From contig CAMVUB010000012.1 in assembly GCA_947170495.1 (NCBI GenBank), positions 1 through 55,334 on the forward strand: a DNA stretch of 55,334 nucleotides. Direction: 5' to 3'. Below are positions 23,479 to 33,234 of the stretch, one piece after another; position 1 is the first letter of the stretch; every line of letters begins with the position of its first letter. This DNA comes from an uncultured Prevotellaceae bacterium (lineage in GTDB: Bacteria > Bacteroidota > Bacteroidia > Bacteroidales > Bacteroidaceae). The notes beneath the pieces were generated by a model, which saw only the letters and a program-made list of their open reading frames with translations, was not told where the DNA came from and searched no databases. A program made the translations under genes and the position numbers.

Positions 23479-26400
23479 GATCCTCAAACTGATTCTGCTA
23501 TGCACGATGTGCTTCACGGCCGTCACGGCCAGTGCACAACAGCGTCGTATCTCCGGTACCGTATCGGATGACTTCGATGTCGTGCCAGGTGCCAACGTGG
23601 TTGAGCGCGATAAGAACAACCGTATCGTCAGTGCGACCGTCACCGACATGAACGGTAACTTCACCCTCGCCATCAAAGACCCCAACAATACGCTCTCCAT
23701 CACCTTCATGGGCCTGAAACCTTGGGCGCAGAAAATAGGTACGCGTACCGTATTTAAAATTAAGTTGGCCGACAACACCAAACAGATGACTGAGGTGGTG
23801 GTCAAGGCCAAGAAAACGCAGCAGAGTGGCGGTCTGGCCATCCCTGTCCGCGAGTTGGCTGGTGCCTCCCAGACATTCAGCATGGACGAGATGGAAGGTA
23901 TGGCCTTCGAGTCTGTCGATCAGGCGCTGCAAGGTCAGATCGCCGGTCTCGATATCGTCCAGAACTCCGGTAACCTCGGTTCCGGTACGACGATGCGCTT
24001 GCGCGGTACCACCACCATCAACGGTAACGCACAGCCGCTGATTGTCGTCAACGACCACATCTTCGAACTTCCTGATGATGCCACCAAGGACATCGACTTT
24101 GGCGATCTCGACAACGAGGAGCAGTTCTCTACCCTCCTCAACGTCAACCCCGAAGACATCCAGAGCATCGAGGTGCTGAAGGATGCCTCCACGGCAAAAT
24201 GGGGTTCACGCGGTGCCAACGGTGTCATCGAAATCAAGCTGCGTCGTGGTCATCGCGGTAAGACCAACGTCACCTTCTCCTATAAGTTCAACGGCACCTG
24301 GCAGCCCGACGGCTACAAGATGCTCGACGGTGACGGCTACACGATGATGCTGAAGGAGTCCTACTTCAACCCGCAGCAGCAACAGACCAATATGCCGGAG
24401 TTGAACTACGACCAGACCCGTCCGAACATCTACCCCCACTACAGCAATAACACCGACTGGATCGACGCTGTCCGCCAGTTCGGTCAGGAGCACAAATGGT
24501 ATATCACCCTCTCCGGTGGTGGTGAGAAGGCTACCTTCCGTATTTCGGCTGGCTACGACAAGTCCAAAGGTTCCATCATCGGACAGAAGCTCGACCGCTT
24601 CACCACACAGACCGCCTTGGACTACTGGGTCAGTGACCGCATCAAGTTCACATCCAACATCAGCTTGACCTTCACCACCAACCACAAGAACAACCCGAAC
24701 GATATCCTCGCTCGCGCCTACAAGGCCATGCCGAACATGAGTATCGACGAGATGTCCGCACAGATGGTGGATGGCCAGTTGACTTACGTCCCCACTGGCC
24801 GTTACTTCAACATGCTGCCTCTGAGTCCCGTGAAGCTGACAACGGACAACGATGCCCAGTACGGCTACAACTACACCAGCTATAACCTCTATGACATGTT
24901 CAAGAATGGTAACCCGGTAGCGTATGCCTACGGCGGTTGGAACAAGGAAAAGCAGTACAACCTCACGCCGCAGTTCGCCATCGAGTACAAGCTCTTGGGC
25001 AAGGACAACGACCACACCCAACTCAACTATATGGGTGATGTGCAGTTGAACATCTACAACACATCCAACGACAAATACCTCTCCGCCGACCTCATCACGA
25101 TGGACTGGATGTACGGTGGTGACAACTACTACGCACATGGTAAGGGAAGGCTCAATAACAACCGCAATACCGTGGGTAACAGAGAGTACAAGAGTCTGGA
25201 GTTCACCACACGTCATGACCTGGCCTTCTACCCCCACTTCAAGAATGAGGACTGGAGTGCCAGTGCCCTTGCCCGTTGGGAGTTGAAGAGCGGCTCCTCC
25301 AGCACGCAGGAGACCAATCTGTGGAACGTGCCCACAGGCGTCACCGACCCGACGATCGTAGCCTTGCTGAACGGCGCCAATGCCGAAAACGGCGAATGGC
25401 GCGAGACCAGCTTCTTCGTGCGCGCACACGCTTCCTATAAGAGTAAGTATAATGTCGATGTGAGCGTCCGTTGGGACGGTTCCACCGCCTTCGGTAAAGG
25501 CAACAAGTTCGGCACCTTCCCCTTCGTGGGTCTCCGTTGGAACATCAGCGACGAACCCTGGATGAAATGGTCCAAGAAATGGCTCTCCATGCTCTCCGTA
25601 CGTCCCACATGGGGTATCACGGGTAACACTGGCGGTGGCGGCTTCAGCCAATACAACAGATACTATCAAGCCGGCACTTTCTATAACGGCCACAGCATCA
25701 TTATCCCTGAGAACCTGTCGCTGAGTTCTATCCGTTGGGAAAAGACCCGTAAGCTGAACCTCGGTTTCAACGTAGGCCTCTTCGATGACCTCATCACCAT
25801 GGAGCTCGACCTCTACGACAATAAGGTCTCCGACCTGATCATGCACAACCAGCGTATTGCCTCCGCCAACGGTTTCTCCTCCTTGGCCAAGGTCAACGGT
25901 GGCGTTATGCGCAACAAGGGTTGGGAGTTGAACCTCTCCACAGGCTGGTTTGCCAAGGTGGGTAAGTTCTCCATGAAACTGCGTGGTAACATCGCACAGA
26001 ACATCAACGAGATTGAGGAGATGGATCCCCTGATTCTGGAAGGTCTGAACCCCAATGAGAACACAGAGCCCAGCAACTTGGAGTATGACGCCCTGCGCTT
26101 CATTCAGGTGAACAACGCCTTCGGTTCCATCTATGGTCTGAAATACAAAGGTGTTTATCGCTACGACTACGAGCATAATGGTTATACACAGAGTTCCCAT
26201 TATCAATATGGTTACGTCGAGAGCGTTCCCGACGGCAATGGCGGCTATCGCAACAGTAAGACACCAGCTGAAGCACAGGCGATGGGCGATGGCTGGCACT
26301 GGAAACAGACCTCCGATGGTACCTGGGTACACGACTATGCCGTCAACACCGCAGCAGCCGCAGCACGTCGTGGCGAGAACTCCACCTGCCCCGTCGCCTA

Positions 26401-27073
26401 TGACGCCAATGGCAATATGCTCACCGACCAGAATGGTGACCCCTTGAAGATGTACTACTGCTACAACCGTTCCTCACGCAAGGACTTCCAGGGCGGTGAT
26501 GTCATCTACGAGGATATCAACCACGACGGACAGATCGACCGCTTGGATGTCGTCTATCTCGGTAACTCCAACCCCGCCTGTAATGGTGGTTTCGGTTTCA
26601 CGCTGAAGTGGGACCGCCTGCAGTTGAACACCGGCTTCAACTACCGCACGGGTTACCAGATTGTCAACTGGGCACGCCACAATGCAGAAAGCATGCGAGC
26701 CAACGACAACCAGAGCTATGCCACCACCTGGCGCTGGCGCAAGAACGGTGATATCACCGAGATTCCGCGCGCGCTGAACACGGCCGACTACGCCAGCTAC
26801 AATGCGCTGCCCACCGACCGCTACGTGGAAGATGGCGACTACCTGCGCTTGCAGTACATCCAGCTCAGCTATGACTTTGATCCGAAGATCTTGAAGAAAG
26901 CAGGTATCCGCTCTCTCAAACTCTTCCTGTCGGCCAACAACCTGTGGGTATGGAGCAAATATACCGGCACCGACCCCGAGGTGGCGCCGAACGGATGGTC
27001 AAAGATCTCCCTCGACTCCAACCGCACACCCCGTGCGCGCTATTTCACTGCCAGTATCAACTTGGGATTCTAA
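23471..27073 (+). CDS. SusC/RagA-type TonB-dependent transporter 1
   Basis: A 1200-residue outer-membrane importer driven by TonB. Signal peptide to about residue 22 (TASAQ), then a carboxypeptidase-regulatory-like domain (RISGTVSDDFDVVPGANVV to ~115). The plug has SVDQALQGQIAGLDIVQNSG, MRLRGTTTINGNAQPLIVVND and IQSIEVLKDASTAKWGSRGANGVIEIK (RagA signature). A long 22-strand barrel ends YFTASINLGF with the expected C-terminal Phe. It overlaps the upstream FAS1 gene by 8 nt and precedes its SusD partner by 12 nt. The signature loop is GTTTINGNAQPLIVVND rather than the common SINASNQPLYVIDG. Cargo unknown. Confidence 0.95.
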   Translation: MNKILKLILLCTMCFTAVTASAQQRRISGTVSDDFDVVPGANVVERDKNNRIVSATVTDMNGNFTLAIKDPNNTLSITFMGLKPWAQKIGTRTVFKIKLADNTKQMTEVVVKAKKTQQSGGLAIPVRELAGASQTFSMDEMEGMAFESVDQALQGQIAGLDIVQNSGNLGSGTTMRLRGTTTINGNAQPLIVVNDHIFELPDDATKDIDFGDLDNEEQFSTLLNVNPEDIQSIEVLKDASTAKWGSRGANGVIEIKLRRGHRGKTNVTFSYKFNGTWQPDGYKMLDGDGYTMMLKESYFNPQQQQTNMPELNYDQTRPNIYPHYSNNTDWIDAVRQFGQEHKWYITLSGGGEKATFRISAGYDKSKGSIIGQKLDRFTTQTALDYWVSDRIKFTSNISLTFTTNHKNNPNDILARAYKAMPNMSIDEMSAQMVDGQLTYVPTGRYFNMLPLSPVKLTTDNDAQYGYNYTSYNLYDMFKNGNPVAYAYGGWNKEKQYNLTPQFAIEYKLLGKDNDHTQLNYMGDVQLNIYNTSNDKYLSADLITMDWMYGGDNYYAHGKGRLNNNRNTVGNREYKSLEFTTRHDLAFYPHFKNEDWSASALARWELKSGSSSTQETNLWNVPTGVTDPTIVALLNGANAENGEWRETSFFVRAHASYKSKYNVDVSVRWDGSTAFGKGNKFGTFPFVGLRWNISDEPWMKWSKKWLSMLSVRPTWGITGNTGGGGFSQYNRYYQAGTFYNGHSIIIPENLSLSSIRWEKTRKLNLGFNVGLFDDLITMELDLYDNKVSDLIMHNQRIASANGFSSLAKVNGGVMRNKGWELNLSTGWFAKVGKFSMKLRGNIAQNINEIEEMDPLILEGLNPNENTEPSNLEYDALRFIQVNNAFGSIYGLKYKGVYRYDYEHNGYTQSSHYQYGYVESVPDGNGGYRNSKTPAEAQAMGDGWHWKQTSDGTWVHDYAVNTAAAAARRGENSTCPVAYDANGNMLTDQNGDPLKMYYCYNRSSRKDFQGGDVIYEDINHDGQIDRLDVVYLGNSNPACNGGFGFTLKWDRLQLNTGFNYRTGYQIVNWARHNAESMRANDNQSYATTWRWRKNGDITEIPRALNTADYASYNALPTDRYVEDGDYLRLQYIQLSYDFDPKILKKAGIRSLKLFLSANNLWVWSKYTGTDPEVAPNGWSKISLDSNRTPRARYFTASINLGF

Positions 27074-27085
27074 AAGTACAGCGAT

Positions 27086-28906
27086 ATGAAACGAATCACA
27101 TACATTTCCAGCATCACATTCCTGGGACTCGTCTGTCTCAGTATGCTGTCCTGCAATGACTTCCTCACCCTCTACCCACAGGATCGTGTGGTGGAGGAGA
27201 ACTTCTGGGAAGACAAGAACGACTTGGAAGGTGTCCGCTACGGAGCCTATATGCAGATGTCCAACACGCTTCTCAACCTCGCTGTATGGGGTGACCTCCG
27301 TTCCGATGCCTATCATTGGAACTCACATAATCCCAATAGCAACGACTACAAGGAAATCATGCTGGGCAACCCCGACTCCACCATGAGTATCTTCGACTGG
27401 GGTGGTGTCTATACGACCATCAACTATTGTAATAAGGTGTTGTCTCACGGCGAGGAAGTGCTGAGCAAAGACCCGCAGTTCACACCCACGGAATGGCAAC
27501 AGATGAAAGCAGAGATGACCGGCCTTCGCGCGCTGAACTATTTCTACCTCATCCGTTCCTTCAAGGACATCCCCTTCACCACCACCGTCATCAACTCCGA
27601 TGAGGACGTGCACGACTTCACGCTCACCTCACAGATGGAAGTCCTGGACTGGCTCATCAACGATGTCACCCCCGTGGCAGGCCAGGCCAAAAGCCGCTTC
27701 CCCAGTGAGAAAGACACCAAGGGCCTGATCACCAACACCACCCTCTACGCCCTACTGGCAGAGATGCACCTGTGGCGCGGCGCTCTTCGCGAAGGTCGCA
27801 ACTACCCCGAGGCCGATGTCCTGGATGATGCCCGCAAAGTGATTGAGTACGGTCAGAAATCCTTGGATGCGCTGGCCAAGCAAAATGAGCAGATCACCAA
27901 CAGCACCTTCGACCGCTATGTCAATAAGAAGGATGACTTTGGCAGTGGACTCACCAATGCCATGCTCATCAAGAACGAAGATATGCAGAACCTGTACAAT
28001 GGTAACAGCAGCAGCATCACCGTCAGCAGCTATAGCTCCATCTTCAAGACCGGCAACAGCGAGGAGAGTATGTTTGAACTGCAATACTCCACTGCGGACA
28101 GTCGTTACAGCAATTTCTTACGTACCCTCTGGGGCTATTACTCCAACTTTAACTTCCAAATAGCCACCAGCATCGAGGCGGTCAGACATGCCGTGGGTGC
28201 CGACCTCTTGGACAAAGACTGCCGCCCCTGGTACAGCTGCGCGGATGAGAAGTATCTCTTTACAGCCACCAGGGAAGTCAAGACCAATGGTAATCTGTAC
28301 TACTGCGCTAAATGGCTGAATGCAAGCTTTGACAAGTCAACCTCCAATCTGTGCACGGACGTCATCAGCGCCGTGGGTACAGCGAATAGCACTTCCAACT
28401 GGATATTCTACCGCATGACCGATGTGATGCTGATGATGGCTGAAGCCTATGCCATCACCGGCGAATACGAACAGTGCCGTAAGATCGTGGATGCCATCCA
28501 CAAGCGTTCCATGCTGGATCAGACGACAGGCCTCAGCAACAAGACGACCGATAACAACAAGGATGCCTGCATCAAGTTGGTCATGAACGAGCGCCTCATC
28601 GAATTGCTCGGCGAAGGCAAGCGCTGGTTCGACCTCGTACGCTATGCGGAGCGTATCGGTGGCGGTTACAACGACGACCCGCGTGAGCCGCAATACAAGG
28701 ATTGCGCGGAGGGCGTCAAGGACATGATTGAGACGTTCATGAAGAACAGCTACTACAGTCAGTTATATACCACACTCATCAGCCGTACCCAGAACCGTTA
28801 CGGTCTGTATTGTCCCATCTACTATCGTGAGCGGAGTGCCAACCACTATCTCATCCCCCAGAATCCCGTCTGGAGCCGTGAGAAGGTCACTGACATCCCG
28901 AAATAA
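27086..28906 (+). CDS. SusD/RagB-type lipoprotein 1
   Basis: A 606-residue surface lipoprotein that forms the lid of the preceding SusC barrel. Lipobox SMLSC (Cys23) then NDFLTLYPQDRVVEENFW, the classic SusD opening. TPR-like helices follow: EMTGLRALNYFYLIRSFKDIPFTT, KGLITNTTLYALLAEMHLWRGA, YRMTDVMLMMAEAYAITG, and LVMNERLIELLGEGKRWFDLVRY, the usual C-terminal signature. The spacing to SusC (12 nt) supports a cognate pair. The protein is longer than SusD itself but within family range. Confidence 0.95.
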   Translation: MKRITYISSITFLGLVCLSMLSCNDFLTLYPQDRVVEENFWEDKNDLEGVRYGAYMQMSNTLLNLAVWGDLRSDAYHWNSHNPNSNDYKEIMLGNPDSTMSIFDWGGVYTTINYCNKVLSHGEEVLSKDPQFTPTEWQQMKAEMTGLRALNYFYLIRSFKDIPFTTTVINSDEDVHDFTLTSQMEVLDWLINDVTPVAGQAKSRFPSEKDTKGLITNTTLYALLAEMHLWRGALREGRNYPEADVLDDARKVIEYGQKSLDALAKQNEQITNSTFDRYVNKKDDFGSGLTNAMLIKNEDMQNLYNGNSSSITVSSYSSIFKTGNSEESMFELQYSTADSRYSNFLRTLWGYYSNFNFQIATSIEAVRHAVGADLLDKDCRPWYSCADEKYLFTATREVKTNGNLYYCAKWLNASFDKSTSNLCTDVISAVGTANSTSNWIFYRMTDVMLMMAEAYAITGEYEQCRKIVDAIHKRSMLDQTTGLSNKTTDNNKDACIKLVMNERLIELLGEGKRWFDLVRYAERIGGGYNDDPREPQYKDCAEGVKDMIETFMKNSYYSQLYTTLISRTQNRYGLYCPIYYRERSANHYLIPQNPVWSREKVTDIPK

Positions 28907-28933
28907 GCTGTCTAACTTGAAATACATACGATT

Positions 28934-31231
28934 ATGAAAGATATGACAAGCATACGTAGAATCATAGGGGGCATCCTCACGGCAGTCCTCGCGGTCTATA
29001 TGATATCGTGTACCGAGGACATCAACACCGAGGACCGATTCACGGCCACGGACTACACCATCATGAGCTATCTGGAGTATAGCAATGAAGCCCCCAACTA
29101 TACCGAGTATGTCAGCCTGCTCTATCAGGTGCCCATCAGCGAACAGTCCAATTCCACGGTGGCACAGCTGCTCTCAACGCGCGGTGCCTACACCTGCTTC
29201 GCGCCCAACAACAAAGCCATCTACGACTACCTGGACTCCCTGTATAAGAAAGGTATTATCACCGAGCCTTCCTGGGACGGTTTCCGCTCCGAGGCCACGC
29301 TGGACTCCGTCCGCAAGGTCATCGTCTATAACAGCGTGCTCGACGGTAGCAACATCGATCAGGTTTTGGAAATGGGCGACATCAACTCGCAGAACGACGA
29401 GGACGAGTTCACCCTCCCCAACCTCAACGACCGCAAGCTTTACAAGACACATATCGACCAGACGGACTCCGTCTTCATCAACGGTGTCTCACTCATTGAC
29501 CTGAAGAACCGTGACGTGAAGACCCTCAACGGCCGCGTGCATGAGGTGCACGCCGTCATCGCGCCCAGCAACGACACGATGAGTGATATGCTGCGGCAAA
29601 TGATTGCAGAAGGTGTGAAAGGCTATATCGTGATGGCCAAGCTCATCCTCGCCTGCGGCCTGGATGACACCCTCAGCAAGACACAGGATGATGTGTGGGA
29701 AACCCTCTACAAGACCAAGGCGGTGAAAGATCTGCCCCTGCACTCAGATGCGGAAGGTACTGGTCCCATTCCTGACCACCGCAAGTACGGCTTTACCATC
29801 TTTGCAGAGCCGGATGCCTACTGGGAAGAGCTGCTGCCTGGCAAGACCTACAACCAGATTGAGGTGGGTGACATCAAACAATTCCTGATTGACAACCAAC
29901 TCTATCCCGATGCACGTCAGGATGACGACTACACGAATGAGAACAACATCGTCAACCAGTTCGTCACCTACCACATCCTGCCGGAGAAGCTGACGCCCGA
30001 AAATATCGTCATCCATTATAATGAGAATGGATACTATTTCAGTCAGACTGCAGGACAATACACCATACCTGTCTATGAGTACTATACGACGATGGGTAAG
30101 CGCCGCCTGCTGAAAATCTACCAAAGCAAGGAGAGTGTCGAGGAAGACCCCGAGCTCAGCGACGGCAATGCCGGCATCTTCCTCAACCGCTTCCCCATCC
30201 TCAGAAACGGACGTGGACAGTTCAGCGATGAGAGCAACCCCACCAACAACGACTACCACGAGAGCGGACTGTTCAAGGACCCCGGTAGCGCCTTCTGCTA
30301 TCACAAAGCAGACGAGAACCGTGGCGTACGCGTCAGGTTCCAGGCCGAGGATGCTGCCAAGCACAAGAAGCTGTTGAACAGCTGCATCTATCCTATTGAG
30401 CGACTGCTGGTATATACCGAAAACGTACAGAACCGACTTTTCGGCGAACGCATCCGCATCAACATGGCCGCCATGTTCCCCGAGATGATTAACAACGACC
30501 TGCGCCGTCCGATGGGCAAATACAAGTTCTCACCAGCAGGTCACAAGACCGGCGGCACCGTAGGATTCCCCGTTGAATATCCCTACCTGGCCGACGTGTC
30601 GATGCGCGACGGTACCGGCTTCTACTACCTCTCTGGCTACAGCCGCGGCTGGCATAACTATCAGGGTGATGAGTTCAACATCATCGGTAAGTACGAGTTC
30701 ACCATGAAGTTGCCGCCCGTGCCCAAGCGCGGACATTATGAGATTCGCTTTGGTGTCAGCTCTGGTTCGTCAAAGCGTAGTATGTGTCAGGTCTATTTCG
30801 GTTCTGACCCCAACTACCTGCCCGCCCAGGACATCCCCATGGACCTCCGCATTGGCTTTGTATATCACCGCTTCAAGAACGGCAACCAGACCTCTACATT
30901 CGGCTACACCTCAGAGGCCGATTACAAGGCAGAAGACAAACTCAGCACCGAAGAACAGGATGAGGTCACCAAAGGCCTGCGTGCACGCGGCTTCATGAAA
31001 GGACCCAAGTATTACCATTGCGGAGCCTCCACTTCAGCTGACTTGGGCATCATTAGAGAGAACGTCACGCGACGCATCATGGTGAGCAAGGATCTGGATC
31101 CCGATGAGACCTACTACATCCGCTTCAAGAGCGTGCTCGACGACGAAGAGCTACAGTTCTTCATGGACTATTTCGAGTTCGTCGCCAAGGATGTCTATGA
31201 CAACCCTGTAGAGCCCGAAGACATTTGGTAA
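28934..31231 (+). CDS. FAS1-domain lipoprotein 2
   Basis: A 765-residue lipoprotein (lipobox VYMISC, Cys26). First FAS1 motif YTCFAPNNKAIYDYL near residue 88. A second FAS1 region from FTIFAEPDAYWEELL (~288) to NIVNQFVTYHILPEKLTPENI (~345) has both typical halves. The C-terminal third (after ~500, GGTVGFPVEYPYLADVSMRDG) is a beta-rich domain that looks like a carbohydrate- or ligand-binding sandwich. ATG 28943 (MTSIRRI) is an alternative start with the same signal. It follows SusD by 27 nt and precedes another FAS1 gene by 21 nt. Confidence 0.82.
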   Translation: MKDMTSIRRIIGGILTAVLAVYMISCTEDINTEDRFTATDYTIMSYLEYSNEAPNYTEYVSLLYQVPISEQSNSTVAQLLSTRGAYTCFAPNNKAIYDYLDSLYKKGIITEPSWDGFRSEATLDSVRKVIVYNSVLDGSNIDQVLEMGDINSQNDEDEFTLPNLNDRKLYKTHIDQTDSVFINGVSLIDLKNRDVKTLNGRVHEVHAVIAPSNDTMSDMLRQMIAEGVKGYIVMAKLILACGLDDTLSKTQDDVWETLYKTKAVKDLPLHSDAEGTGPIPDHRKYGFTIFAEPDAYWEELLPGKTYNQIEVGDIKQFLIDNQLYPDARQDDDYTNENNIVNQFVTYHILPEKLTPENIVIHYNENGYYFSQTAGQYTIPVYEYYTTMGKRRLLKIYQSKESVEEDPELSDGNAGIFLNRFPILRNGRGQFSDESNPTNNDYHESGLFKDPGSAFCYHKADENRGVRVRFQAEDAAKHKKLLNSCIYPIERLLVYTENVQNRLFGERIRINMAAMFPEMINNDLRRPMGKYKFSPAGHKTGGTVGFPVEYPYLADVSMRDGTGFYYLSGYSRGWHNYQGDEFNIIGKYEFTMKLPPVPKRGHYEIRFGVSSGSSKRSMCQVYFGSDPNYLPAQDIPMDLRIGFVYHRFKNGNQTSTFGYTSEADYKAEDKLSTEEQDEVTKGLRARGFMKGPKYYHCGASTSADLGIIRENVTRRIMVSKDLDPDETYYIRFKSVLDDEELQFFMDYFEFVAKDVYDNPVEPEDIW

Positions 31232-31252
31232 CCTAAAAACGATCGAAAGCAT

Positions 31253-33211
31253 ATGATACGAACCAATTTAACCAAAGTCATTCTCTTAGGAGTCTGGAGC
31301 CTCGTCCTGCCGGTCGCCTTCACCTCCTGCACCGATGACCATTTCGATATCCCCGAAGAGAGCGGCCCTGGCGGCGTCGCAACAGAAACGCTGTGGTCGC
31401 TGCTGTCCAGCAATCCCGAGCTGTCCAACTTCGCACGCATTGTGGAGAAGACGCCGGCCTTTAAGGATGAGAAGCACATGATTGAGGGCTACACCTTCAA
31501 GAACGTCCTTGACGGCAACCAGGTCCTGACGCTGTTTGCGCCCGACAACACGACCTTCACCCAAGCGGATGTGCAGGAATATGAGGCCCTGCTGCAAAGC
31601 AACCCCTACGATGCATACCTCCGCCTGGTCGGCAACCACATCAGCCGCAACCGCTATGTGGCATCCGGACTCAATCCGCAGGGCAAACCCGAACGCGTGT
31701 TGTTCATCAACAACAAGAAAGCGCACTTCGACCGTCAGGCCAAGACAATCAAGGATATCCCCTTGACCAAGACCAATATCAGTGCGGTGAATGGTGTCAT
31801 GCACATCGTGGCGCAGCCCATACCCTTCTCGTACAACATCTACGAATACATCCGTGCCAACAAGGGCTATACGCTTCTGAACGACTGGATCAGCCGTCAC
31901 GATACGCTCTACTTCGACGCCGACCTCAGCGCGGTGGCAGGCACAGACCCGGAGACGGGTGAGCCTATTTACGTAGATAGCGTCTATACTCGCTCCAACT
32001 CCCTGTACTACTATTCCTATCAGCCCAGCTCCGTGGAATGGGCCATGCCACACAAGGGCATCGCAGCCAACATCGAGCAGGAAGACAGTATCTGGGCCAT
32101 GGTGCTCCCCACAGATGCAGCATGGGAAGAGGCTGCCACGAAGATGAGGCCCTGGTACAACTATGCAAAAGCGTACTACGATATGTCTAAGGTGGATGAT
32201 ATGCCGAAAGACAACGCCACATCCAAATCTACCATGATCTTGAATGTCTCGGATGTGCGGCAGGACGATGCCATCGCCATGGACATCGTATCACCCCTCG
32301 TCTTCAATGTCCGCATGCAACGCCGCACCAAGGAACAACCGGACTTCTGGACCGTCGAGACCTTCCTGAAGAACCCGATGTACAAGCTCTTCGACACACG
32401 TACTGACACCTTCATGATCGACAAGGAGGGTTCAGAGGATGTGCGCAAGCTCCTCTTTGAAGACAAGCAGCCAATCCAAGTCAGCAATGGTTTGATCTAC
32501 CCGGTGGAGCATTGGAACTATCCCCTTACCTACAACGCCCTCAACGTTGAGGTCAAGGTGACCCCCAGTGCCATCTTCCAACATGTCCGTTATAACCTCA
32601 CTGACAGCGAAATTAAGGACACGGAGCACTACCAGTATATGTCTCACTATGAGCACCCGGGTATCAACAACAGCAGCGACTTGGCTAAGAAATATGGTAC
32701 GGTGAGCAAGGATGGTACCTTCATGTCCTTCTATCGCGCCAGCGGTGAGCCACAAGTGTCGTTCAAGTTGAGAAGCAACGATGAGGATCACCAGATTCTC
32801 AGCGGTACCGATTACGAGGTCGGCATCGTACTCGTACCTGACTTCTACCGGAATAGCACAGATCCGGAGGACTATCCCGATGCCATCAAGAAGAATCGCC
32901 TGACGGTCACCGTCACCTACATCGAAAGCGACAATCCGCTCAAGGAAAAGACAACGCCCAACCTCAAATGGACCAATCCTGAGACGTCGAGCACTACCTC
33001 CTATATTGATTATCAAGGAGAGAAAGTGGATACGTTCTGGATGAACGACATCCTCACCTTCCCCTTCTCCTACCGTAATCTGCCCAAGGCTTATCCTACC
33101 ATCAAGATTGCGTCGAACCGCATTACGACTTCTCTGCAGAAGCAAGGCTATCAGGCCCGCTTTAATTTGGATCGCATCATCCTACGCCCCAAGCAGAGTA
33201 ATGAAGAATAA
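31253..33211 (+). CDS. FAS1-domain lipoprotein 3
   Basis: A 652-residue lipoprotein (lipobox VAFTSC, Cys26, followed by TDDHFDIPEES). The best FAS1 domain of the locus spans residues ~35-200: LTLFAPDNTTFTQADVQEYEALL, YDAYLRLVGNHISRNRY and INGVMHIV-like AVNGVMHIVAQPIP. A second is marked by IWAMVLPTDAAWEEAATKM near 283. The C-terminal ~200 residues are beta-rich. It directly precedes the second SusC (23 nt) and probably belongs to that complex, as FAS1 protein 1 belongs to the first. Confidence 0.83.
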   Translation: MIRTNLTKVILLGVWSLVLPVAFTSCTDDHFDIPEESGPGGVATETLWSLLSSNPELSNFARIVEKTPAFKDEKHMIEGYTFKNVLDGNQVLTLFAPDNTTFTQADVQEYEALLQSNPYDAYLRLVGNHISRNRYVASGLNPQGKPERVLFINNKKAHFDRQAKTIKDIPLTKTNISAVNGVMHIVAQPIPFSYNIYEYIRANKGYTLLNDWISRHDTLYFDADLSAVAGTDPETGEPIYVDSVYTRSNSLYYYSYQPSSVEWAMPHKGIAANIEQEDSIWAMVLPTDAAWEEAATKMRPWYNYAKAYYDMSKVDDMPKDNATSKSTMILNVSDVRQDDAIAMDIVSPLVFNVRMQRRTKEQPDFWTVETFLKNPMYKLFDTRTDTFMIDKEGSEDVRKLLFEDKQPIQVSNGLIYPVEHWNYPLTYNALNVEVKVTPSAIFQHVRYNLTDSEIKDTEHYQYMSHYEHPGINNSSDLAKKYGTVSKDGTFMSFYRASGEPQVSFKLRSNDEDHQILSGTDYEVGIVLVPDFYRNSTDPEDYPDAIKKNRLTVTVTYIESDNPLKEKTTPNLKWTNPETSSTTSYIDYQGEKVDTFWMNDILTFPFSYRNLPKAYPTIKIASNRITTSLQKQGYQARFNLDRIILRPKQSNEE

Positions 33212-33234
33212 CGTGAGTATTTAAACCTTCTGAT

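Noticed and set aside
24206..26332. A 708-codon open frame on the minus strand opposite SusC 1
   Set aside because: It mirrors a clear SusC gene, has Val/Gly/His-rich composition typical of the antisense of GC-rich genes, and shows no motifs or start signals.
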